From the NCBI GenBank assembly GCA_963691705.1, contig OY829539.1, positions 41,301,656 through 41,365,655 on the forward strand: a DNA stretch of 64,000 bases. Direction: 5' to 3'. Position numbers and translations under genes: made by a program. Shown in pieces: positions 42,231-52,826 of the stretch. The DNA is from Viola odorata (taxonomy: Eukaryota > Streptophyta > Magnoliopsida > Malpighiales > Violaceae). The first letter of the stretch is position 1, and every line of letters begins with the position of its first letter. A model generated the notes under the pieces. That model ran no database searches, was not told where the DNA came from, and saw only the letters and a list, made by a program, of their open reading frames with translations.

Positions 42231-44315
42231 ATGACTGAACAGGCCAAGACCGACGAAGCACTAGCAGCTAGAATCGTTGAGTTAGAGGAGCAAGTTAGGA
42301 TCACTACAGAAAGGGCCACCAGGGCTGAAAAGGAAAGAGATGAAGTTGTCGCCGAATTGCCACCGGGTTTCGATCCCCCTCAAGCAAGAGGACCTCCCTC
42401 TTCGCTCACCGTCGCAGGACCTTCTGTACCCCCGCTACTTTCTGTACCCCCGGGGCATTGGAGGTGGGTTAGCCCATTCACCGTACCCACCGCCGCAAAT
42501 CCACCAGTTAAGACAGGTGAAGAGATCTCCTCGTCACTTCAGCACCTTTCAACCAACCCTACCGTTGCAACAAGTACAACCAGACAATATTCCTACCCGT
42601 CTCAGGGCTGTTCTACCCGAGTCGCGATTTTTGGACCATCGAAAGCTAAGCTTCCGGGAGGCGATCTGACACATCCACAATCCTCTCTTGAATATTCACC
42701 GACCATAGGTCTTGGCACCATTAGTGCGAAAGGGGCCGGTATTGATCGATTGGGTCCCCCAGAGGAAAAACTAAGGGCTATTGAGAGATATGACCCTAGG
42801 GATCCCGCTGTTGAAAGCATAATGCTAGGAATCACGACACCTCGGGAGTTCAAGAGGCCACAATCTGAGGGGTGCCCGGGGATTGAACGTCCCAAAACTC
42901 GCCTCAAAATTCACCACCACGAAATATCCGAACGGTACAAGCTCGATGTAGAAATCACACCTGACCGTTCTGATTTGCAAAATCTAGAGAAGAGGGTTGA
43001 GGAATCAGTAAGAGCTTATGCTCAGAGATGGAAAGAACTAGCCGCAAGGATTTCTTCTCCTTTGGATGACAGACAACTCTTGTCAATTTTCGTGAATACC
43101 TTCAAAGCTCCCTACTCCGCTTATCTTACCCTCGGTCCTTCGAGTAGCTTCCCCGACATAGTCCAGATCGCTGAGAGAGTGGAGCAAGAGATTAATTCCA
43201 GAAAGATCATCATTCCTACGCCAGGGGCGATGCCTATCATAAGGAGAGACGTTGGCTTTGTCTCTCCCCAACCTAATCACAGACGACCTTGCCCGCCGCC
43301 TCCCCCTTATTTGTCACCACCACTATATCGACCCACCGTTTTTTCTTTTCCACCAACACTCGTTGCTAACAGGGCTTCCCAAAACCCTGCACCATCTCTA
43401 CGTTTCCCATCACCCCCAACACAAAAACCGCAACTTACCCAACCTAGACCGTATAATCCACCAAATAAACCTAGAAACCAAGATAACCGTTGGGATCGAA
43501 GGCCACTGCCACCGCTTCCCGTTCCTTCGGAAGAGATTTACGAGCACCTTTTGGCAGCTAAACAAATTGCACCCACCCCAATCCAACCTTTGCAGCCTCC
43601 TTATCCAAATTGGTACGATCCTAATGCTAGATGCAAGTACCATGCTGAAGCTCTTGGTCACACCCTAAAAGACTGCCGCGCCTTTAAGAAAAAGGTATAT
43701 CAATTGATCAGAGGTGGGTGGATCTCTTTCGAGGATTTAGCCGAAAGGCCCGCACAACCTAGGCCCTCCAATCCACCGAAGGCACCAAAACGAGGACCAG
43801 TACCGCCACTCCCACTTCCCGCGGGAGAGATCTACAAACATCTCTTGGCAGCCGGTCAGGTTGTGCCAATCCCGGCCCGACCTCAGCAACCTCCATACCC
43901 GATTTGGTACGATCCCAACGCTACATGCGAGTATCATGCTAGGACACCGGGCCATACGCTGGACAATTGTTTTACTTTCAAACGGAAGGTAAATCAACTA
44001 ATCAAAAGCGGATGGGTCTCCTTCAAGGGCTTGGCCAAAGGACCTGACATAACCACCAGCCCTCTCCTGAACTGCGCCACGGGTGGTGAAGGTATGAATG
44101 CTATTTCGATGGAAAAGGCGGGGAAGAAGACTTGTGAGGTAGAGGCAGTCGACACCGTCAATAACGGTCTTCCCACCTCTTGTTCCCGCAAATATATGTC
44201 TCAAGCTGGGCCAGTAACGAGTGAATTTGCTGATACTGGGGGCATGACATGGAAGGCCGAATGTATCCCCACATCAGAGCCACATTCTCCCTCACAGTCA
44301 GAGTCGTCGACATGA
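42231..44315 (+). pseudogene. gag of the Ogre-type element, internally shortened, no protease
   Basis: The likely start is ATG 42231 (MTEQAKTDEALAARIVELEE, a coiled-coil N-terminus). A Pro-rich spacer follows, then gag motifs: EEKLRAIERYDPRDPAVESI, and TPDRSDLQNLEKRVEESVRA followed by YAQRWKELAARI. The block that normally lies between these (the YDGT...HF...WY core of the capsid domain) is absent and replaced by about 20 unrelated residues, so an in-frame deletion is inferred. The C-terminal half carries two copies, 98 residues apart, of a module with PPYPxWYDPNAxCxYHA, GHT and xDC, a zinc-knuckle-like CxxH...GHxxxxC motif. No DxG protease signature follows. The frame stops at 44315. Gag would form the particle; this version probably cannot form a normal capsid on its own. 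Confidence 0.8.
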
Positions 44316-44614
44316 ATCCTACCGTGGTCAATATAGCTTCAGATTCCTGTATTGATGCTCCGGGAGAAGAAGAATCGTCGCCTGGTTCAGTCATTTTCGT
44401 AAAGAAGTCAGGGGAGTCTGTGTGCAACTGGACCATCGCCATGCTTCCGAATGTCTCTCCGAAAGTACTCCTTTTGAAAAAAATAAAAAAATAATAAATA
44501 TATATGTGTTTTTTACGTTTTCGTGCAAAGACATTTTGTAGGGACTCATGTTTCCTTTTGTTAAAAATCAATATGTATGCAATTTCCATTTTTATGCATC
44601 TCTTCTTTTCGCAG
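44316..44614 (+). other. Probable intron between gag and the RT segment
   Basis: Sequence changes from coding-like (to about 44470) to A/T-rich and ends in CTTCTTTTCGCAG at 44614, immediately before the RT frame. Ogre elements are known to splice between the gag-protease and RT parts. A donor near 44470 is not certain. Confidence 0.45.
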
Positions 44615-47600
44615 TTTAATTTCGGGATGAATGTTAGTTCGGATTGTCTTGATAAAACCTATGTCTTTACTGGCGAAGAAATCTTCATCAAGACCAAAGA
44701 CAAGGCTGAAGTTTCTGGCAAATTGGCCCGTTTCCTGGAAAGTTCAGAAAAGGAAATAACCCCTCATCAGGAGAAATTGGACGAAGTAAACTTGGGGGCA
44801 AGCAACGAGAATCAGAAGTTTGTCAAGATCGGAACCACCTTGGACATGACTCAGAGAGAAAGGTTGATCTCTCTCCTCAAAGACTACTCAGACGTATTCG
44901 CGTGGTCATACGCCGATATGCCAGGTCTCGATCCTGGGATAGTCGAGCATCGCATCCCCTTGAAGCCTGAGTTCCAACCTGTCAAGCAAAAACTTCAGAG
45001 GATGCATCCAGACATCCTTCTGAAAATCAAAGAAGAGGTTACCAAGCAGCTAGATGCGGGTTTCTTGAGAGTTGCCGAGTACCCCGAGTGGATCGCCAAT
45101 ATAGTGCCAGTGCCTAAAAAAAGATGGGAAGGTCCGTATGTGCGTGGACTTTCGGGATCTAAACCGAGCCAGCCCCAAAGATGACTTCCCACTTCCCCAC
45201 ATCGACATCTTGGTAGATAGTGCCGCCAGAAATGACATGTTTTCCTTCATGGACGGATTTTCGGGATACAATCAAATCAAGATGGCACCCGAAGACAGTG
45301 AGAAGACAACCTTCATCACGCCCTGGGGAATCTTCTGCTACAAAGTAATGCCCTTCGGATTAAAGAACGCAGGAGCCACTTATCAACGTGCTGCCGTCAC
45401 TCTTTTCCACGACATGATGCATAAGGAATTGGAGATATATGTCTATGACATGATAGCCAAGCCCCGTGGAACGCAAGATCATGTGGACATCTTGAAGAAG
45501 GTATTCGAAAGGCTAAGGCAGTTTCAGCTACGGCTAAACCCAGCTAAGTGCACCTTTGGGGTTACCTCCGGAAAACTGTTAGGATTCATCGTCAGCAACA
45601 GGGGCATAGAGGTGGATCCTGATAAAATAAAAGCAATACAAGAACTACCCGCTCCCAGCACCGAAACAGAAGTACGAAGCTTTTTAGGACGTATCAACTA
45701 CATCGCTCGCTTTATCAGCCAGTTAACACTCACTTGCGAGCCGATGTTCAAAATGCTAAGGAAACACGGAGAAGCAGAATGGGACGAAGACTGCCAGAAA
45801 GCCTTCGAGAAAATCAAGACATATCTGCAAAGCCCACCAGTACTGGTTCCCCCGACGCCAGGACGACCCCTGCTCATGTACATGACGGTCACAGCCGGCG
45901 CCATGGGATGTGTTTTGGGACAGCACGACAAATCAGGAAGGCGTGAACAAGCCATCTACTACCTCAGCAAAAAATTCAACGAGTGCGAGATGCGCTACTC
46001 CATGTTGGAACGAACTTGTTGCGCCCTAGCATGGTGCGCCCGAAGGCTCCGGCAGTACATGTTGTATTACACGACTTGGCTAATCTCTCGCATGGACCCC
46101 TTGAAATACATTTTCGAAAAGCCATACCTGTCAAGTCGCATTTGTAGATGGCAAGTCTTATTAGCTGAGCACGAGATCATCTATGTGACTCAGAAAGCTG
46201 TTAAAGCAAGCGCCCTCGCCGATCACTTGGCCGATCATGCCTCGGACGAGTACGAGTCGTTGAGCTTCGACTTCCCCGATGAGGACATCATAATGATTGA
46301 AGATGAGATCACAGAAAATCTCCGAGAAGACGATTGGTGGACCATGTTCTTCGACGGTGCGGTGAACCTCTCGGGCAAGGGAGTAGGAGCCGTGGTCATA
46401 GCCCCAGATGGCCGTCAATTCCCCATAGCATGCAAATTGAACTTCCCATGCACCAATAACGTCGCCGAGTATGAGGCATGCATCAGTGGTCTGACAGCAG
46501 CCATCGACTTAAAAGTAAAGAAGCTCCGAATCTTCGGCGATTCAGCACTCGTCATCTATCAAGCCCAGGATCTATGGCAGACACGGGATTCCAAGCTCAT
46601 CCCTTATCAAAGGCTACTCACCCAACTCACACGGGAATTCGAGGAAACCGAATTCGACCGAGTCGATAGAGAAAAGAACCGCTTCGCAGATGCATTAGCC
46701 ACGTTGGCCTCAATGTTTAAGTTAGAATGCGGAGTAATGCTCCAACCATTGAGAGTGGAAGTAAAGGAAACTCCGGCATGTTGTGTCGCCTTGGAAGAGG
46801 AACCTGACGGCAAGCCATGGTTCTACGACCTAGTACAGTTCATCAGAAACCGGGAGTACCCACCGGGGGCAAGCCGGGTTAGCAAAAAGACCCTTCAACG
46901 CTTAGCACTAGACTTCTACCTCGACGGCGAGGTTCTATATAAAAGGAGAGCTGATGGAGCTTTGCTTCGCTGCGTCACCATGACCGAGGCAAAGAGAATC
47001 ATAACAGAGATCCACGAAGGGGTTTGTTCCACACACGCAAGTGGACACATGATGGCCAGGCAAATAATGAGGCAAGGTTATTTTTGGCTCACCATCGAAC
47101 GAGATTGCATCAGCTACTTCCGGAAGTGTCACAAATGTCAAATCTACGCGGATCATCTCCATGTCCCTCCAGCCCCACTCTTCAGCATGACATCGCCTTG
47201 GCCTTTTGCGATGTGGGGAATCGACATCATCGGCCAAATTCATCCCACAGCCTCTAATGGCCATCGCTTCATCCTTGTAGCAATCGACTACTTCACTAAG
47301 TGGGTAGAGACCACCTCTTATTCCAGCATCACCCAGAAAACGACCATGCGCTTCATTGAGAGAAACATCATTTGCCGTCATGGGGTCCCAGAAACCATCA
47401 TCACGGACAATGGCACTAACCTCAATGGAAAATTGATCGACAGTCTTTGCCAACGTTGGAAGGTAAAGCACCGAAACTCGTCACCATATCGACCAAAGAT
47501 GAATGGCGCAGTCGAAGCAGCAAACAAAAACCTGAAGAGGATCATCCAGAAGATGGTGGTCACTCACAAAGACTGGCACGACATGCTCCCCTTCGCATTG

Positions 47601-48065
47601 CATGCTTATCGGATAACAACTCGCACATCCACAGGGGCAACTCCCTATTCATTAGTATACGGCATGGAAGCCGTAATCCCTCTTGAGGTAGAAATCCCTT
47701 CTCTCAGAATCCTGGCGGAGTCTGAAGTAGAAGAATCAGATTGGGCAAGAGTGAGGTACGAGCAGCTGAACCTCCTTCCCGAAAAGCCCTTGGCCGCTAT
47801 CTGCCATGCACAACTGTATCAGCAGAGAATGGCCAACGCTTATAACAAGAAAGTACGACCTCGCCAGTTCAAGACTGGGGATTTAGTGCTGAAGAAGATT
47901 CTCCCTCATCAGGAGGCTAGTCAAGGAAAGTGGGCCCCAAGGTACGAAGGTCCGTACCTGGTCAAAAGTGCATTCTCAGGGGGTGCCCTAGTATTAACCA
48001 ACATGGATGGAGACGATCTCCTAAGAACGGTGAACGCCGATGCAGTCAAGACCTACTACGCCTGA
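44615..48065 (+). pseudogene. pol of the Ogre-type element (RT, two RNase H, integrase), inactivated
   Basis: The first frame (44615-45122) holds the RT start: LKDYSDVFAWSYADMPGLDP and AGFLRVAEYPEWIANIVPVP. A run of seven A (45116-45122), where six would keep the frame, shifts it; the second frame runs 45138-48065 (975 codons). RT continues with CVDFRDLNRASPKDDFPLPH and DGFSGYNQIKMAPED, but the catalytic YVDD box reads YVYD (45438-45449). RNase H 1 follows (YYLSKKFNECEMRYSMLE). The archaeal-type RNase H has FFDGA, EYEA, GDSALV and FADALA, its acidic residues kept. Integrase has the HHCC finger (HEGVCSTHASGH, CHKC) and the D, D, E core (GIDIIG, TDNGT, GAVEAA). So integrase and second RNase H look sound, while RT is dead twice over. 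Confidence 0.93.
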
Positions 48066-49610
48066 AGCGTCGCGAACCGCCATCCGGCCAGACCAAGGAC
48101 ATAGAGTTTTATCATGACAATCTAGCACAAACATTTGTCCTGAAATTAATAAAACAAGTTTTTCAGGAGATGCGTATTGCTTTAAAATTTTGTTATCCTT
48201 TTTCTTGTTAAACTGGTGAGATGACAAAAGGAGGCATGGCATAGATGGCTCCCCAGGAGTAGCTCAGGGCACGACGTTTAGACTAACGCCACTAATCAAT
48301 TTTAAGTTTTGCAGGGATGTAAGCTCCCATGCCTCAGTTTGTCATCATGATAGAATCAGGGAGTTCCGCTCGTGGCAGCTCTTGAATTGCCGCAGCAAGC
48401 CACCTTCAAGAGCGAATCAGGAAAGATTTTAAGGCAAACCATCGCCCTCTAAAGCAAAGTTTCTTTGTCCCGCAGTGCTACCAGCACAACCGGCACCGTA
48501 AACCACCGGTCTCGAAGGACTGAATGCTGGACCGAAGTCACAAAGCCCATCCAACGCCGACTGAGCTGTCGGAACGCTAGCAACATTGGCTCTCATCGCT
48601 GTCACCAATTCAGAGGAGCCCATCACCAAAACGCCAGTGTCGCCCAGCGCACCTTCGCAAGCGGAACTGCCAGAAAAGAAATGCGGTGAAAGCCTATCCC
48701 CCCTAGGATCACAATCAACATACATGATGCGGTCTTGTTCAAGAAGCTCCTCAACAGAATCAGCACGAGGAAGATCGATCCTCTAATTTGTGGGCCACCA
48801 GCGGCTGACTGACGATATCACCCGAGCAAAGATAAGAGCTGTGATCAAGCCTCTAGAGCAAAGTCATCATCAACAAACATCCAACACAAGTCACACCACA
48901 GTGACCTATGGATGGCCCCTCCAAAAGGGAGAGCTTAAAAACTTATCCATCGCATTACTTTCACCAAAAATGGTCTTGCATTTACTCCTCATTTGTCATC
49001 ACCTTGTCTGTTTCAGGAACCGGGTTACCCCCATTTATTGTCGGTATAAGAACGGTAAGCATACGCCCATGCAGCCCCGCTGCACATTTTGGAGACAGAG
49101 GGTCTTCCCCTTTATCCCCAAGCAATCAAGAAGCCAATCAACATAGGTCCGGCAATGACCGGTAAGTAAAGTGAACCAGCTGCAGATCTCGTCCTCACTC
49201 CGACTTGGATCGTTGGTTCCCACAAAGCAGCTGGAAAAGAAACCAATCAAAGCGAAGCGTCCCTGAGCTGGGACGACGTCGTAGACACCCTCGAAAACTG
49301 GGCTAAAGGAAGGGAGAATCCCTGAACTTATCTCGTTTTTCTTCTTTTTCTGATTAATTTCCCTTTCTACTCTGCTGTCCCCTCTTTATCTCACAGGGAC
49401 TTGAAGTATCTTACTGTCATCCGCATGGAACTTGTGGAAGACGCCCTTGCAGTCCCGCTGCACATCTTAGGGGAGTCTATCTTTCTTTCCCCTTACTTAA
49501 ATTTGTTTTCATTCCTGCTCGCTTTGTTAGCTTTAAATCAAGTACGGTCGTCTGGCCCACTGGGGGGCAACCTTAGATTCTCATTAGAACGTTGCCAATA
49601 AGTCATCCCC
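48066..49610 (+). other. 3' untranslated region of the Ogre-type element, part 1
   Basis: There is no recognisable protein in about 1.5 kb; ORFs of up to 118 codons overlap on several frames without motifs. Two blocks (about 49040-49110 and 49400-49480) share the phrases GGAAC.TG, CAG(C/T)CCCGCTGCACAT.TT and a following CTTTC/TCCCC, suggesting an old internal duplication. Confidence 0.45.
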
Positions 49611-49611
49611 C

Positions 49612-49785
49612 CCACATCTAGCAATCAATCACCTAGCAATCAAACATCCAGCAATCAAACATCCAGCAATCAAACATCCAACAATCAAACTCTAGCAATC
49701 AAACATCTAGCAATCAAACCCTCTAGCAATCAAATCACCGATCAATCAAAAATCAAAAATCAATCAAAAATCCCTCTTTAGCCCG
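49612..49785 (+). repeat. Short tandem repeat AGCAATCAAACATCC
   Basis: The 14-16-bp unit (C)(T)AGCAATCAAACATCC occurs about nine times with variations, then grades into ATCAATCAAAA repeats. It is part of the element's repeat-rich 3' region. Confidence 0.85.
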
Positions 49786-50539
49786 GCTCAAACAAAAGCA
49801 TACTACTTTCATAAGCATTTTCATGCATAACATAGGTTAGGAATATTTAATCCCTCTGTTAACTCCAACATCTATCCCAATTACGTGCCGTGCCACGATA
49901 TTACCTGTTTGCTCTTATATCCGCGGTTTGCTCCGACGTAAGCAGTCACAAACAAATCCCGGTAAACATCTTTGAGCCATCGCGCCTTATCATTCATGAG
50001 TGTAAGAGCCTGACTAGGTACTAGTTTAGTTCGCATAATATCCAGGGTACATGCGCCATTAGACATGGGATAGCTATAAAGTGACATGGGACTTTTACGA
50101 TTTTCTCCACTTTTTTCGTTTTTTCCCTCTTTCCACCATATATGTCATCACTCCCCCAAACCTTCGCTATCACTCATACCCCGGGAGCCAAAGAGCAGTT
50201 TCAGCTAAAATTGCCAGCCGGAAGTAAAAGCACGCCAAGTTCGAGTTCACGACAAAGGAGACGGAAAAGGTCACCAGGAGATCGCTAAGGACTATCACCG
50301 AAGAAGCAGCAACGACGAAGGCCGAGGCCTCAAGACAAAAGGGGAAGAGATCAAGATAAAGGCTGTGCTTGCTCTGCTCTGTTGCATTTCAAATCAAATC
50401 AAAAAGGGGAGGGATATATATAAAAAAAAAAAAAAAGGGAGAGGAAAAAGAAAAAGGAGAGAGGGGAAAAAGGGAAAAGAAAAGAAAAGAAAGAAAATGC
50501 TCAGAGATCTTTGAACAATCGAAGAGCCAAAGCAAGCAC

Positions 50540-50835
50540 AGCCCGGGGACAACTCAATTCGAGAAATCTCGAAGAAAACCTCCCCAATGGACTCGAGAGA
50601 AAGAGGCCCGAGGCCAACTCGAGAAAGCTCAAAGCATCCTTCCCCAGGAAGTCAAGCAAAAGAGGCCCAAGGCCAACTCGAGAAATCTCAAAGCAAGCCT
50701 CCCTAGTAAGGACATGAGAAGAAAAGGGCCCCAGGCCAACTCAGGTAGTGAGTCACAAAAAGAGCAGCGACGACACTCCCCAATGAAGACTCAAGAACAG
50801 GGCCCCTGGCCGAAAGAAAAGCACCCCCAGCAAGG
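50540..50835 (+). repeat. ~60-bp degenerate repeats in the element's 3' region
   Basis: Units beginning AACTCGAGAAA(T/G)CTC(A/G)AAG and ending AGAGGCCC(A/G)AGGCC occur at about 50552, 50611 and 50670, with a poorer fourth copy to about 50830. A purine-only tract (GGGAGAGGAAAAAGAAAAAG-like) precedes them at 50400-50500. Confidence 0.75.
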
Positions 50836-51326
50836 ATCCCAGAGCTCATGCACTCTATCAAGAAGGCATCCTCAGCAAAACACGAAGAAGTTCGCATACC
50901 TCGCCCACATCAGGGCCACTTAGCAAGACATTGCCCACATCCGGGACAATCAGCGAAACATCACCTTCATCAAAAGCCTCCCCAGCAAAGCAAGCTCTCC
51001 CAAAACAAACTTCTTTCCGGACTTGTCATGTCCTTTCATTCTTTTCCGTAAAAGTCCCATCGATTATTAGAATGCCCATGTATGTGCATCTTCAGTCGAA
51101 GTCTATTCACTCGGATTGACATTGCGAACTGTAAATTATGTATCATGTTAGTTGCATCTTTATGAGCGTTAAACACTGAGCCTTGTTTCAGAGCGTGAGT
51201 GCAAACACTAATATCAGGTGAGGACTGCTTACGGCTGCAAATTGTGGGAAAGTCTTGTTCTTGGGGTCGTTACCTCCTGAGCAGGATGCAGGCGCATTCT
51301 AGGATCGTATCAACACCACTGGTGAC

Positions 51327-52720
51327 AAGCATAGCCTAGTTTCCAGCATAGCATCTCCTCCTCCCAGAGTGACCTTAGTTTAGTTTCCGCATTCCGCGTC
51401 TTCTCCTACGGGAATTGGCGTTATTTGCATTCCAGCCTTAGCATCTTCTCCTCCCAGAGTGACAGCATAGCCTAGTTTCCAGCATAGCATCTCCTCCTCC
51501 CAGAGTGACCTTAGTTTAGTTTCCGCATTCCGCGTCTTCTCCTACGGGAATTGGCGTTATTTGCATTCTAGCCTTAGCATCTTCTCCTCCCAGAGTGACA
51601 AGCATAGCCTAGTTTCCAGCATAGCATCTTCTCCTCCCAGAGTGACAGCATAGCCTAGTTTCCAGCATAGCATCTCCTCCTCCCAGAGTGACCTTAGTTT
51701 AGTTTCCGCATTCCGCGTCTTCTCCTACGGGAATTGGCGTTATTTGCATTCCAGCCTTAGCATCTTCTCCTCCCAGAGTGACAAGCATAGCCTAGTTTCC
51801 AGCATAGCATCTTCTCCTCCCAGAGTGACAGCATAGCCTAGTTTCCAGCATAGCATCTTCTCCTCCCAGAGTGACCTTAATTTAGTTTCCGCATCTCGCG
51901 TCTTCTCATACGGGAATTGACGTTATTTGCATTCCAGCCTTAGCATCTTCTCCTCCCAGAGTGACAGCATAGCCTAGTTTCCAGCATAGCATCTCCTCCT
52001 CCCAGAGTGACCTTAGTTTAGTTTCCGCATTCCGCGTCTTCTCCTACGGGAATTGATTTTATTTAGTCTTCAGCCTTAGCATTCTCCTCCTCCCAGAGTG
52101 ACAGCATAGTTTAGTCTCCAGCGTAGCGTTTCTTCTCCTTCCAGAGTGACATCGTAGGTTTAGTTTTCAGCATCAAGCATTTCTTTTTCTACCAGAGTGA
52201 TAGCATAGCGAAGTTTTACCTTTTCAGCCTTGGTATTTCTTTCCCTCCCAGAGTGTCATCCTTCACATAATTCTACATTTCTGCATAATTATTCTCCTCC
52301 TCTTAGAGAGACATCATTAGGACAAATTATTCACACTTCATGCGAATCGCGCATTATCCTCTTGAAACACGTCAGTCACATGTCAAGCAATTACCCCCCC
52401 AGTGGAGCCGTCATTTATGTTTTCGTAAAAATACCTTCGATTTCCAATAGAGTAGTTGTCATTTACATTTTCTGCAAATTATGTTTCTCTCGATATCCGA
52501 ATAGATCTAAATTTATATATATCTTTGCAGGATCAACAACCTATCTCTTCCCAGAGTGACGTCAACAACCTATCTCTTCCCAGAGTGACGTCAACAACCT
52601 ACCTCCTCCCAGAATGACGATGTCAAAGCATGCCTCCTCCCAGAGTGACATCAAGCGAGCACCTTGTATCCCCAGTGACAGCATCCATCAACTACCTCCT
52701 CCCAGAGCGACATCATCACT
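51327..52720 (+). repeat. Nested tandem repeats with CCCAGAGTGAC core
   Basis: The word CTCCCAGAGTGAC recurs more than fifteen times. Between 51328 and 52080 a unit of about 136 bp (AGCATAGCCTAGTTTCCAGC, then a GTGACCTTAGTTTAGTTTCC / GCATTCCGCGTCTTCTCCTA part, then CCTTAGCATCTTCTCCTCCC) is repeated, with a sub-unit of about 47 bp inserted extra times. Copies decay toward 52720. Tandem arrays in the 3' untranslated region are a known feature of Tat/Ogre elements and a documented source of satellite DNA. Confidence 0.9.
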
Positions 52721-52812
52721 GTAAGTTTAAGGTAAGACCTGCTGTGTCGCCAAAATTCGAATTTCTAGGGGCAACTGTCTTTACTGCTTATCAAATACTT
52801 CGATAAGACAGT

Positions 52813-52822
52813 AAAGAGGGGG
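52813..52822 (+). other. Polypurine tract
   Basis: AAAGAGGGGG lies four bases before the 3' LTR start (TGTTGATACC at 52827), the expected position of the plus-strand primer. Confidence 0.85.
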
Positions 52823-52826
52823 CAAC

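Noticed and set aside
44225..44245. DTGG string near the gag C-terminus as a possible aspartic protease site
   Set aside because: It lacks the hydrophobic context, the flap and the second conserved block of retroelement proteases, and lies too near the end of the frame.
50369..50923. 184-codon Lys/Glu/Ser-rich ORF
   Set aside because: It comes from a purine tract and ~60-bp repeats in the element's untranslated region; the composition follows the repeats.
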